A stretch of 64,000 nt of DNA from Escherichia hormaechei_A (GTDB taxonomy: Bacteria > Pseudomonadota > Gammaproteobacteria > Enterobacterales > Enterobacteriaceae). The translations under genes were made by a program, and so were the position numbers. The notes under the pieces are model-generated. The model worked only from the letters and a program-made list of their open reading frames with translations, did not search any database and was not told the DNA's origin. Of this stretch, positions 44,785 to 53,621 are shown piece after piece. Positions within the stretch are counted from its first letter, which is position 1. Each line of letters opens with the position of its first letter. The stretch covers positions 3,410,001-3,474,000 of the forward strand of contig CP170191.1 in assembly GCA_042434945.1 (NCBI GenBank), written 5' to 3'.

Positions 44785-45603
44785 ATGGATGCAGCATTAC
44801 TTAACATGATGCGCTCAGATGGAAGAAATAAAGCCTGGGCGGAAACTATGGTGAATATGGAAGCCAGGAAACTGGTAAATACAGCCAACACTCTGTCGGC
44901 TTTTCATCTCAGCGATAGTTTGACTCGAATGAAGTTTGTTCAGGAAATTCGGGACCTCATAGAACATCAGTTTACGTTAGCTCGTCGGGCTAAATCAGAT
45001 GAAGAATGCATGGAATGCGTTAAAATTCTCAGAGAAGAAAACAGTAACCTGCTGGAACAAGCGCGTTTATTAAGAACGAAGGCAGCGAAGCTTTACGCTA
45101 AAGTCGAGTTTATCCGAGAGAATAACAAAATTGTTGGGTATGTGATCTCGGCTGTTAGTGTTGTCCTGGCCGGTGCTGAAATAGCCGCAGGATTTACCCT
45201 CATAGGCACTATGACCCCTCTCGGGGTTCTTGCTGGTGCGATTCTGGTTACTGACGGGACAAACAGCATCAGTAAAGAAGTGGCTCGCTACGCAACTAAC
45301 AACACTACCAGTGAAGGGCTGGTCGCGAATGCCGCGATGTCTACAGCTGAGTTTATGGGCTTTAGTCGTGAGAATGGGTTAGGTGTCTACAAATCAATTT
45401 CACTGGCCGCTAATGCGTACACCATTTTTGGCTTGTTACGGCGACCTGGTACCTGGCGACTGTTTCGTTATCTCCCTGCTGACTATTACCGAAAGGTGAG
45501 CACACTGAGCCGCCCGCAGCTTACAATGAAAATAGCGGGTTATGGCGTGAAAGCTAAGATTATTTTTGATCTGTTGTCCGTCAGCGACCCGTCCCAGAAT
45601 TAG
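44785..45603 (+). CDS. DUF4225 domain-containing protein
   Basis: A 272-residue protein starting MDAALLNMMRSDGRNKAW, with GAGAGG upstream. The N-terminal half is helical and charged with coiled-coil character (about 20-115). Two hydrophobic segments follow (VIGYVISAVSVVLAGAEIAAGF and TMTPLGVLAGAILVTDG). The C-terminal part includes PGTWRLFRYLPADYYRKV, a signature I associate with DUF4225. Proteins of this family occur in secretion-effector and island contexts, but no activity is established. It lies in the tRNA-Phe island and overlaps the convergent membrane-protein gene by 23 bases at the 3' ends. Confidence 0.7.
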   Translation: MDAALLNMMRSDGRNKAWAETMVNMEARKLVNTANTLSAFHLSDSLTRMKFVQEIRDLIEHQFTLARRAKSDEECMECVKILREENSNLLEQARLLRTKAAKLYAKVEFIRENNKIVGYVISAVSVVLAGAEIAAGFTLIGTMTPLGVLAGAILVTDGTNSISKEVARYATNNTTSEGLVANAAMSTAEFMGFSRENGLGVYKSISLAANAYTIFGLLRRPGTWRLFRYLPADYYRKVSTLSRPQLTMKIAGYGVKAKIIFDLLSVSDPSQN

Positions 45604-45931
45604 TCAGCATTTTACGATAACGCCAGGATTTGTAGCCAAGTTTTGCTGGCGTTATATACCAGATGAAAGGTAGTACAATCAATAATGTGAGCGCAAGTGT
45701 CAGGCTTGTATCCTTGGATGCAAGTAAAAGAGTTAAAGCCAGTATGATGAAGGCAATAATAGTTATCCACTTCATAGCCTTAAAACGATTGGCCAGATCA
45801 TGAGTTACGCTATCAAACGAACCACCGTAATTTTCAATATTGTTTTTTAACTTTTGAAGATCTCGTTTGCTAAAACCTGATTTTAAAAGTGCCTCTTCGC
45901 TGGTCATTCTGTTATCCGTCCCATAACTCAC
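45581..45931 (-). CDS. Small two-helix membrane protein convergent with the DUF4225 gene
   Basis: A 116-residue protein: a charged N-terminal helix-rich part (SEEALLKSGFSKRDLQKLKNNIENYGG), then two membrane segments (about 52-69 and 76-93), then a basic tail. GTG 45931 has AGG five bases ahead; ATG 45907 is an alternative. Its stop lies inside the DUF4225 gene. Size and topology would suit an immunity or regulatory partner of that protein, but convergent orientation is unusual for such a pair. Function unknown. Confidence 0.65.
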   Translation of the reverse strand: MSYGTDNRMTSEEALLKSGFSKRDLQKLKNNIENYGGSFDSVTHDLANRFKAMKWITIIAFIILALTLLLASKDTSLTLALTLLIVLPFIWYITPAKLGYKSWRYRKMLTNSGTGR

Positions 45932-46170
45932 TGAAACCTGTGACGAAGTTTAACTTAATTTGGCGGATAAATCGCTACCTGACGATATTCGTCAAATTTA
46001 TATATATCAACGAGTTGAAGATATCTTAGAGTATACGCTCGAAAACTGACATTATTGCCCACTGCGGAACTTCGCTGGTAGCAACTCTAATGACTCCTTC
46101 GGGGCCGCTTCCAACATCTCCCGCCCTGCCCGGTAGAAGCAACATGCAGATCACCACAGGAGGCTGAATC

Positions 46171-46281
46171 ATGCACGATGAAATCATTAATCAGGCCCGC
46201 GAAATCCTCCCTCAGCGGCTCAACCATACCGACACATTGGCATCACAGCAGGACACCGCGTACTATCTGGCCCTACAGTGA
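46171..46281 (+). pseudogene. Truncated RadC/JAB-domain gene remnant
   Basis: A strong ribosome binding site (AGGAGG) precedes an ATG opening 36 codons, MHDEIINQAREILPQRLN...TAYYLALQ, then a stop. This resembles the N-terminus of RadC-like proteins carried on enterobacterial islands; the JAB catalytic domain is absent. The histidine kinase gene ends 27 bases further on, so the rest was deleted. It supports an island remnant reaching about 46.3 kb. Confidence 0.5.
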
Positions 46282-46308
46282 AGCGCAATGCTGCTATTAT
46301 CTATTCCC

Positions 46309-48096
46309 CTATCCACGACACCCCGACCACTGCGTCAGCAGCGCATGCAGTTTAGCCGGCTCAAGAGGCTTGCGAAGCACCAGGTAACCCTCCTGCTCCG
46401 CCTCCAGCAGAACCGGTGAATTAAATTCGCCGCTGACTATCGCGCCGCTCATATCCGGCAGACGTTCAAAAAGCGCTTTCAGGATATCGAAGCCGCTTTC
46501 GCCCGATCGCAGACGCTGGTCGCACAGCACGGCGAACGGCGTAAAGCCGTCGTCGATTATGGCAAACGCTTCTTCAGCCGAGGCCGCACAGCGTACATCG
46601 ATTCCCCAGACGCTCATCAGGCTCTCCCAGGCAGACGTCACCAGCGGGTCGTCATCAACGACCAGGCAGGAACCGTGCAGCGGCGCATAGCGTACCGGCG
46701 TGGCGGTGTTATCAGCGGCTGGCGGGGCATCCAGCGCGATGTCTTCGCCAGCATATTGGGTAAAGCGCATCCAGAAGCGTGAGCCTTTCCCTTCAATGGA
46801 TTGCATCCCGTATTTCACCTTCATCAGCTTGGCACAACGGGCAACGACGGCCAGTCCCAGCCCGTGTCCGGCGCTGTCGATCTTCCATGCCAGCTCGGGG
46901 CGGTAGTAAGGTGAGAAGATTTTGCCCTTCTCTTCATCGGCGATACCGACTCCCGTGTCCCACACCTCCACCATACACTCGTCACCGCGCGGTCGGATGG
47001 CGACCAGCACCCCGCCCTGGAGCGTGTAGCGAAGGGCGTTTTGAATCAGGTTAATCAGGGACTGTCGCACCAGCAGCGGATCGCCCATCACGTCGATACG
47101 GCGTTTAGGCCGCCGGATACACAGCCTAAGCGCGCGGCTGTTGGCCTCTTCACGAAACAGCGTGATGACCGAGTCGAGCAGAGCACCGATATCCACTTTG
47201 GTCGGGGCAGAGAGGACATTCCCGGATTCTATTTTGCTCAGATCGAGCAGAGAATTGAGCATTAAATGCACCGAGCGAACGCTCTGCTGAAGGTCAAGGA
47301 GTTGCGGCGTCAGGCTGTCGTCCCGGTTTCGGTGGAGGATGGCTTCGATCAGAAAGCCCATTGCGTGTACGGGCTGGCGCAGATCGTGACTGGCGGTGGT
47401 CAGAAACTGATTTTTATCCAGCAGTGCCTGCTCCGCGTCCTCTTTGGCCTGACGAAACTGTTCCGCAAGGCGTGAGCTTTTTTCCTCAAGCAGCGCTTGC
47501 TGAATAAAGAACGCATGGGAAGTTAACGCATGGCGGTAAATCGCGAAGCCGTAAAGCAGATTCAGCATGAGCACGATGAACATCAACTCATCCAGCCGCC
47601 AGATAATACCGAGGTTCAGCACCCCCCAGGAGGCGAAGAAAAAACGCGTAAAGGTACTGATGACAGGCGTCAGATGCGTCGCATTGGCGGCGACGATGGC
47701 GGCAATGCTGATATTAAGTAACAGGAAAAAGTCAAAATTCTGCGTCTGTGGCGTAATTAAATAGAGTGATGAAATTCCCAGCCCGTGAATAAAGGCAATA
47801 TTATTAATACGCGGAAGCCAGCGTCGCAGAACGTCCCTTTCACCGTTTTCTTTCGCTTCACGCTGATAGCGTCGGTGCAATATTCGTATCGCCACGGCAC
47901 ATAGCAGATAAATAATTATCCAGATAATCGTTGGGCCGAGGTCGTCCCCAAGCATATAAATCCAGATGGCGAAAGGAATACCAACAAAGGGCACTGCACT
48001 AAAGCTAAATACCAGCCGCAGAAAGGTGTTGTTTAGCAAACGGATCTGCGCCGGAGGAGAGATACCATCATTTTGTAAGCTCTGAAAAAACCTCAT
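46309..48096 (-). CDS. Hybrid sensor histidine kinase
   Basis: A 595-residue kinase: six or so membrane segments in residues 25-190 forming the sensor, a coiled linker, HisKA with His237 (TTASHDLRQPVH), an ATPase domain (NLIQNALRYT, WDTGVGI, HGLGLAVV), and a C-terminal receiver with Asp526 (LCDQRLRSGESG). It has no HPt domain. Overlaps the response regulator by 4 bases. The membrane-embedded sensor suggests a signal in or at the membrane; it is not one of the named E. coli kinases that I recognise. Confidence 0.9.
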   Translation of the reverse strand: MRFFQSLQNDGISPPAQIRLLNNTFLRLVFSFSAVPFVGIPFAIWIYMLGDDLGPTIIWIIIYLLCAVAIRILHRRYQREAKENGERDVLRRWLPRINNIAFIHGLGISSLYLITPQTQNFDFFLLLNISIAAIVAANATHLTPVISTFTRFFFASWGVLNLGIIWRLDELMFIVLMLNLLYGFAIYRHALTSHAFFIQQALLEEKSSRLAEQFRQAKEDAEQALLDKNQFLTTASHDLRQPVHAMGFLIEAILHRNRDDSLTPQLLDLQQSVRSVHLMLNSLLDLSKIESGNVLSAPTKVDIGALLDSVITLFREEANSRALRLCIRRPKRRIDVMGDPLLVRQSLINLIQNALRYTLQGGVLVAIRPRGDECMVEVWDTGVGIADEEKGKIFSPYYRPELAWKIDSAGHGLGLAVVARCAKLMKVKYGMQSIEGKGSRFWMRFTQYAGEDIALDAPPAADNTATPVRYAPLHGSCLVVDDDPLVTSAWESLMSVWGIDVRCAASAEEAFAIIDDGFTPFAVLCDQRLRSGESGFDILKALFERLPDMSGAIVSGEFNSPVLLEAEQEGYLVLRKPLEPAKLHALLTQWSGCRG

Positions 48097-48725
48097 TCCG
48101 ACGGTTCCTGCTTGCCATGCAGAAGCGTGATGGCTTCGACCCGGCTGTTAACGCCTATCTTTTTCAATATATTGCTGATGTGTTCTTTGACCGTGGGCTC
48201 AGAAATTGAAAGCTGGGCGGCGATGCGTTTATTTGGCAGGCCGCGCATAATCATATTTAATACGTCTATTTGTCGCGGCGTTAAGTTAAATTTACTTAAC
48301 TTCTCATTATTCGTCTTAACGGAAATTTCGTTTCCCTCAGGAAACCATGTCTGATTATCAGTGAGTGCGAAAACGGCCCGCGAGAACATCTCAGGTGGCT
48401 CGCTTTTCAATACAAAACCGTGTCCCCCGGCGGCATTAACTTTGCGCCAGATATCATTATTGTCATCCCCGCTGACCACCAGGAGTCGTACCTGTGGGTA
48501 AAGTTGCTTTACTTCTTTGAGTAATTTCAGGGCCGTTCCGGAAGAGAGCCAAAAATCGATTACCAGCAAACGTGGCGGGCCATGATCCCTAATTTGGCGG
48601 TAGCAATCATCCTCATTCGTCACCACACACGCCTGCTTAAAATGGCAATGTGTAATCAGAAAATTGGCGATGCCGCTTGCTACCAATGGATGGTCATCAA
48701 CGACTAACGCATAATTCTGTCCCAA
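48093..48725 (-). CDS. LuxR/NarL-type response regulator
   Basis: A 210-residue protein with a receiver domain (VVDDHP at 8-13, Asp57 in LVIDFW, Lys in VLKSE) and a C-terminal GerE/LuxR helix-turn-helix (LTPRQIDVLNMIMRGLPNKRIAAQLSISEPTVKEHISNILKK). First gene of a two-gene unit with the hybrid kinase. Divergent, across 175 bp, from the lipoprotein gene; the lipoprotein and autotransporter are natural target candidates. Confidence 0.92.
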   Translation of the reverse strand: MGQNYALVVDDHPLVASGIANFLITHCHFKQACVVTNEDDCYRQIRDHGPPRLLVIDFWLSSGTALKLLKEVKQLYPQVRLLVVSGDDNNDIWRKVNAAGGHGFVLKSEPPEMFSRAVFALTDNQTWFPEGNEISVKTNNEKLSKFNLTPRQIDVLNMIMRGLPNKRIAAQLSISEPTVKEHISNILKKIGVNSRVEAITLLHGKQEPSE

Positions 48726-48900
48726 AGGAGCCTCCTTTTACCTTCGCATATCTTAGAGTACAGATGAATTATTATCTACCCACCCTACTTTAGGAGGGTT
48801 TTTTCGATTAGGAAAGAGAAATATATTATTCGCTGATTTGGGTAAAAGAAAACATAAATACAATCAGTGAAATTAACTGGTTGGATATCAAGGATAATTT

Positions 48901-49215
48901 ATGAAAAAACCACTCATCGTTTTAACCGTTACGTTGATGCTAGCCGGTTGTTCCACGTTGAAAACCGATCAGGCTATTCCACTCCTACAGGCGGAGACCG
49001 CTAAAATGCTGGGACTGGGCTCATCGGATGAAATAACCGTATCCAACGTTAATGGCGCCCAGCCGGACGCACTGGGAGGACAAAAACTCTCTTATCGCGC
49101 CACGACAGAAAAAGGGCGTATTTTCGATTGTTCATCGATGATGATGCCGGGAATTTTAGGATCTGCACCGACGCTGAGCGCGCCAACCTGTACACCAGTT
49201 GTCACACATAAATAA
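48901..49215 (+). CDS. Small lipoprotein
   Basis: A 104-residue protein with a lipoprotein signal peptide: the lipobox LAGC gives lipidated Cys17. Ser18 at the +2 position predicts outer-membrane sorting. The mature part has two pairs of possible disulfide cysteines. A hairpin terminator follows. No family recognised; it may be an accessory protein of the adjacent autotransporter (inference). Confidence 0.8.
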   Translation: MKKPLIVLTVTLMLAGCSTLKTDQAIPLLQAETAKMLGLGSSDEITVSNVNGAQPDALGGQKLSYRATTEKGRIFDCSSMMMPGILGSAPTLSAPTCTPVVTHK

Positions 49216-49228
49216 TTAGCACCGCATT

Positions 49229-49255
49229 AAAAGGCGTACTGAAATAACGCCTTTT
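49229..49255 (+). terminator. Terminator after the lipoprotein gene
   Basis: AAAAGGCGT and ACGCCTTTT form a 9-bp stem with a 9-base loop, followed by TACGTT; it separates the lipoprotein from the autotransporter. Confidence 0.7.
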
Positions 49256-49331
49256 ACGTTATCTGACGTATCTGAGTTTTCATATAAAAACGATGTTCCT
49301 GACATCATGCTAATGAGTACGGAGATAGCCC

Positions 49332-52300
49332 GTGAATAACTCTACATCACATTCTTTAGCGGTTAAGACACCGCTTTCCAGACTTTACCTCGCTCTATTT
49401 TCCGCGCCGCTGTTACTTTTTTTACCTGCCGATGTCGCGCGTGCAGCCGATGCCTTTTTTGATGGCGAGTCGCGTATTACCGAAACGCTGGGTTACACCG
49501 GAGATGTTTATGTTGGACGTAACCAACGCGGAAACCTGCTGATCGATAATGGCAAAATCACCGCCTATAACATCAATATCGGTCGGCTGTTCGACGGCAA
49601 AATTTATGAAAGCGTGGTCACGGTCCGTGGGCCAGACGCTGAGCTTAACGCGGTGAACGATCGGTACGTCCTTCGCGGCGACCTGAATCTTGGCCTCGGC
49701 ACCCTGCGAGTCGAAGAGGGCGCGCTGGCGAGCGCAAAGGAGATCGTTGTCGGCACCACCCGCGGCTACGACAGCCACCTAATCGCCACGGGTGCCGGCT
49801 CTCGTGTGACCAGTAATTTTCTCAGTGTAGGCACCGATCTGGGCGCACGCTCCACGCTTGCGATTGAAGACGGCGCGTCGCTCAGCACCGCTTACGATGC
49901 GCGCATCGGCAACGGTACCGGGCCGGGTGAAACCGACACGCTGAGCCCGAAAGCCACCGTCACGGGGAGCGGGTCACAGTGGAACGTTGGCCGTACGTTG
50001 ACGCTATATGGCGACCTGGATGTGCTGAACGGCGGAACGGTTAACGTTGGCGGCGTGCAGGTGGCGGGTGTCTCCGGCGCAGGGAAAACTGCCGAACTGG
50101 TTATTGCAGGCAAGGACTCGCGCTTTACCAGCGGCAGCAGCGTGAGCGTGGGCGATTACGGCAATGGCGTGCTGTCTGTGATTGACGGCGGTTCATTTTC
50201 CGCTGGCAGCAATGCGCTGATCGTGGGGACATCGGGTTCCGGCTCGAACCGGGGTGCGCTCATCATCGGCAGCCGCGGCAATATGGACACCGGCACGGGT
50301 TTAACTGAGCCAACGCTTGGCACGGCGGGCGGCGCAGGTACCCTCGATGCGAAGACGGCAATCAGCCTTCGTGGCGGACTGTTCGGCAGCTATGTCTACT
50401 TCAACCATACCGACGGAAATTACCTCTTCAGCAACACGATGAGCGGTGAAGGTGATGTGATCAACACCTCCGGGCAGACGACGCTGAACGGCGATCTTTC
50501 GGCACTCAAGGCGAACGTAACCGCGCGGGGCGGTAAAGTCATCCTTGCCAGCAATATTAATACCCAGCCAGAAGACGATATCTTTGACGTCCAGACCCTT
50601 AGCGCGGAGAACGGCGGCACGTTGATCCTCAATGCGACGGCGGGTTCAGACGTCAGCAACGGGGTGGGTTACAGCAGCGCCGCGTCAATCAAGTCCGGCG
50701 GAACGCTGGGCGGCAACGGGACGCTGGGCCAGACCGAGATCCTGTCCGGCGGACATATCTCGCCCGGCGACGGCAATATCGGTACGTTGACGCTGAAACG
50801 CTATCTGAACTTTATCGGCGAATCCTTCTATGACGTCGATATCGCAGGAGATGGCCGCAGCGACCAGCTACTGGTATCGGGCAAAACCACCATCAGCAAT
50901 CAGGCTAAGGTACAGGTCACCGCGCTGGATCCGCAAACCAGCTATAAAACGGGCCAAAGCTACCGCATTTTGACCTCCGACGGGGGAATCGACGGTGAGT
51001 TCGCCGGAGCGATCTCCAAATCCGCATTCCTCGACGTGGCGCTTAAGCAAAGCACCAATGCCGTCGATCTGACCATCGCGCAGAAAGAGACCGGTGGCGA
51101 GAATCCTGGAGGAGAAAACCCCGGAGGCGAAAACCCTGGCGGTGAGAATCCTGGCGGTGAAAACCCCGGAGGCGAAAATCCTGGTGGTGAAAACCCGGGC
51201 GGTGAGAATCCTGGCGGTGAAAACCCGGGCAGCGGCAAGCCGGGCATTTTCCAGACCGTGGCCCAAAGCAGCAACCAGTGGAATACCGCTGGCGCGCTCT
51301 CCACGCTGACGCAAAGCGGCCCGTCGCTGGCGCTGTATAACTCGCTGCTTCTGCTAAGCGCACCGGAAGCGCGCGAGGCGTTCAACCAGCTTTCTGGTGA
51401 AGTTTATCCGTCAATGCAGTCCAACCTGATCGCTGGCAGCACGCAGGTGTTTAACGTGTTAAACCAGCGGATGCAGCGCGCGTTTGATAACGACAGCCTG
51501 CCGATACCACCGTTAGCCATGTCGCTGGTGCAGCAGCCGGAGCCGCAAAACAATGGCGTCTGGGGCCAGACCTTCAGCTCCTGGAGCCGAAACAGCGGCG
51601 ACGGTAACGTGGGCAAGCTGGACGGCAACACCACCGGCTTCCTGCTGGGGGCAGATCGCAAACTGGCGGACCATAACGTGCGTGTCGGCGGCTACTTCGG
51701 CTACAGCCGGGGTGATTATGACGTCGACAGCCGTCGCTCCTCAACGGATACCGACAACTATCACCTTGGTCTGTATGCGGCGGGTCAACAGGATGCGTTC
51801 TCCCTTCGCGGCGCGCTGGGTTACACCTGGCACAAGATCGAAGGCGAGCGCAATGTTGATTTCAGCGGCTTCTCGGATCGGCTGAAGTCAGATTACGACG
51901 CGAACTCCCTGCTGGCGTTCACCGAAGCGGGCTACCGTTTCGGCCAGCCAGACAGGAATATTGAGCCGTTCGTCAATTTATCGTACATCCGGCTGCATAC
52001 CGACAGCTTCAGGGAAGACGGCGGTGCCGCTGCGCTGAGCGTCCGTAACGAAACGATGAACACCTTCTATACGACACTCGGGTTGCGCGGTGTGACCGAG
52101 TTGCCGAAGCACGTTAACCTCTACGGTTCGTTGGGCTGGCAGCACGCCTATGGCGATAAGAATACCTCTTCGCGCATGGCGTTTGCGGGCAGCGACGCGT
52201 TCATTACTCAGGGACAGGCCGTGGATGAGGATGTGATGGTCGGTGATATCGGCGTGAGCGTACAGCTGTCGCGTGCTGCGACGCTGGATGTGGGTTACCA

Positions 52301-52364
52301 GGGACAATATGGTGCGGATACCCGCGTCAACTCTGTTAACGCCAATCTGCGCTGGTCGTTCTGA
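49332..52364 (+). CDS. Type V autotransporter (AIDA-like adhesin)
   Basis: A 1010-residue autotransporter. Signal peptide to about residue 38 (DVARA before ADAFF). The passenger (about 40-585) is built of glycine-rich beta-helix repeats with recurring SVGDYGNGVLSVIDGGSF and GTLTLKRYLNFIGESFYDVDIAG motifs. A hinge of nine GGENP units (about 588-632) follows, then an autotransporter beta-barrel (about 740-1010) ending in NLRWSF with the terminal Phe recognised by the Bam complex. No protease motif is seen, so an adhesin role is likely. Preceded by a lipoprotein and flanked by regulators. Confidence 0.9.
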   Translation: MNNSTSHSLAVKTPLSRLYLALFSAPLLLFLPADVARAADAFFDGESRITETLGYTGDVYVGRNQRGNLLIDNGKITAYNINIGRLFDGKIYESVVTVRGPDAELNAVNDRYVLRGDLNLGLGTLRVEEGALASAKEIVVGTTRGYDSHLIATGAGSRVTSNFLSVGTDLGARSTLAIEDGASLSTAYDARIGNGTGPGETDTLSPKATVTGSGSQWNVGRTLTLYGDLDVLNGGTVNVGGVQVAGVSGAGKTAELVIAGKDSRFTSGSSVSVGDYGNGVLSVIDGGSFSAGSNALIVGTSGSGSNRGALIIGSRGNMDTGTGLTEPTLGTAGGAGTLDAKTAISLRGGLFGSYVYFNHTDGNYLFSNTMSGEGDVINTSGQTTLNGDLSALKANVTARGGKVILASNINTQPEDDIFDVQTLSAENGGTLILNATAGSDVSNGVGYSSAASIKSGGTLGGNGTLGQTEILSGGHISPGDGNIGTLTLKRYLNFIGESFYDVDIAGDGRSDQLLVSGKTTISNQAKVQVTALDPQTSYKTGQSYRILTSDGGIDGEFAGAISKSAFLDVALKQSTNAVDLTIAQKETGGENPGGENPGGENPGGENPGGENPGGENPGGENPGGENPGGENPGSGKPGIFQTVAQSSNQWNTAGALSTLTQSGPSLALYNSLLLLSAPEAREAFNQLSGEVYPSMQSNLIAGSTQVFNVLNQRMQRAFDNDSLPIPPLAMSLVQQPEPQNNGVWGQTFSSWSRNSGDGNVGKLDGNTTGFLLGADRKLADHNVRVGGYFGYSRGDYDVDSRRSSTDTDNYHLGLYAAGQQDAFSLRGALGYTWHKIEGERNVDFSGFSDRLKSDYDANSLLAFTEAGYRFGQPDRNIEPFVNLSYIRLHTDSFREDGGAAALSVRNETMNTFYTTLGLRGVTELPKHVNLYGSLGWQHAYGDKNTSSRMAFAGSDAFITQGQAVDEDVMVGDIGVSVQLSRAATLDVGYQGQYGADTRVNSVNANLRWSF
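51093..51242 (+). repeat. 15-bp tandem repeat encoding GGENP
   Basis: Nine consecutive 15-bp units encode Gly-Gly-Glu-Asn-Pro, with a tenth degenerate unit (GSGKP). Codons vary between units, so the amino acid sequence is kept while the DNA has drifted. Unit length is a multiple of three, so gain or loss of units changes hinge length without frameshift. Confidence 0.95.
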
Positions 52365-52381
52365 ATTATTTCCATGAAAAG

Positions 52382-52402
52382 AACCCGCCCTCGTGGCGGG
52401 TT
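52382..52402 (+). terminator. Autotransporter terminator
   Basis: AACCCGCC and GGCGGGTT form an 8-bp stem around CTCGT, followed by TCTGCTTTT, 17 bases after the stop codon. It is shared with the convergent LuxR-type gene. Confidence 0.8.
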
Positions 52403-52425
52403 TCTGCTTTTGGCTTCTGACGAAG

Positions 52426-53004
52426 CTAGGGATCGTTCCCAACCACGTCCAGCAGTTTGTTTTTAAAGATAAACAAACACGCCTCGTTGAAGTTACCTGC
52501 TCCTAACCGCTCCGACAGCACCGTTCGCTTGCGATAGAGGCTTTTAACCGACATATTCAGCTTATCTGCAATCTCTTCCATTGACCTCCCTGCCTTCAGC
52601 AACCTGATCATTATCGCTTCGTGTCGACTCAGCCGTAAGTTAAGCAGCCATTTGGTTGTCAGACGCCTGCCTTTCATATCAAGCACCAGATTGAATAACG
52701 ACGCCATATCCGGAGCCGTAAGCGACGTGTTCATAAACAGCTTCATACTGAGAAGATCCTCCTCTCGAGGACGCATATCCAGCATAACGCAGCAGATCGT
52801 TTTTCTCGTTCTGGCCGGATGGCGTATCAGGTAATCATATAAACGGAGCGGCGTACGGCTATCAATCAGTACAGTATATTCATTTGCGTCGGTATCAAAT
52901 ATGTTTCTGTCTATCGAACTGAGGCAAATTATATCCGGGAAAAATAGCCGCATCCCCCTGACAAGGAAACAATCCTGAGTCACTAACACTATTGAAGTCG
53001 CCAC
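52426..53004 (-). CDS. Orphan LuxR-type transcriptional regulator
   Basis: A 192-residue protein with a C-terminal LuxR/GerE helix-turn-helix (LSRHEAIMIRLLKAGRSMEEIADKLNMSVKSLYRKRTVLSERLG). The N-terminal part resembles a degenerate receiver (MATSIVLVTQDCFLVRGMRLFF) without an obvious phospho-acceptor Asp pocket, as in RcsA- or BglJ-like proteins. It lies between the autotransporter and pgaA, divergent from pgaA. Control of adhesin or polysaccharide genes is a reasonable inference. Confidence 0.85.
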   Translation of the reverse strand: MATSIVLVTQDCFLVRGMRLFFPDIICLSSIDRNIFDTDANEYTVLIDSRTPLRLYDYLIRHPARTRKTICCVMLDMRPREEDLLSMKLFMNTSLTAPDMASLFNLVLDMKGRRLTTKWLLNLRLSRHEAIMIRLLKAGRSMEEIADKLNMSVKSLYRKRTVLSERLGAGNFNEACLFIFKNKLLDVVGNDP

Positions 53005-53579
53005 TAACCATCCCTTTTAGATTAAAGCAAGCCCGCCTCTTAAGAAACAAGAACGCTTTCGTTTATAGCGTTTTACATTAACGGCAAATGTTTTCTGGCT
53101 TTGATCATCCCTCAATATGACATTGGTGAGCTAGACTTTTTGTAGACTATCACTCAATGCCTGGCGTTAATTATAAATAAAAAAGAATTTCAGAAAAGTC
53201 ACTTCTCTGAACATTAAGAATTTTTGTCATGAAACTTCCCAAACATGCACCAGAAAGTACTTTAATTAACTCAGCAGAACTTCATTTCTAATATAAAAAA
53301 ACAGGTAGCAGCAAAAGAAAAAACATTTAACATCAATCAGTTAAAAAGAACAATCCTGCACTGAATTATCTAAAAAACTTACTTCTTCCAGAATTATCTC
53401 AAAACCTCCCAGCCGCTTTTCAACTTATTTATCCCCCAACATATCGGGTGTACATTAAGCCCAATCAGACCACTGAGATGAGGGCTAATAATTACCTTTA
53501 AGTAAGTACCCCATAACGTAGCATCATTCAGATTTAATGTTCTCCTTTATGCCCTTTAACACAGAGTTAAAAGGCGGCC
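53005..53579. promoter_or_regulatory. AT-rich region between orphan regulator and pgaA
   Basis: About 575 bases with no gene I can support. It is markedly AT-rich compared with the flanking genes, with many A and T runs, typical of H-NS-bound regulatory DNA. It must hold the pgaABCD and regulator promoters, but no element is clear enough to place. Confidence 0.4.
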
Positions 53580-53621
53580 GTGTTATGCAATGGATTCACG
53601 ATAAACAAATGGCAAATAGAT

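Noticed and set aside
44264..46308. Direct repeat of the tRNA-Phe 3' end as an attachment site
   Set aside because: I looked for a copy of the last 20 or so bases of the tRNA downstream and found none in the window.
46178..46387. Open frame overlapping the radC stub and the kinase 3' end
   Set aside because: Out of frame with the well-initiated 46171 stub, low-complexity composition, and it runs antisense into the histidine kinase gene.
51093..51242. Possible CRISPR-like array
   Set aside because: Units are contiguous 15-bp coding repeats without spacers, in frame inside a 1010-codon gene.
50868..51385. Antisense open frames with PGFSP repeats opposite the autotransporter
   Set aside because: They are the reverse reading of the GGENP tandem repeat; the sense frame has a signal peptide, passenger and barrel.
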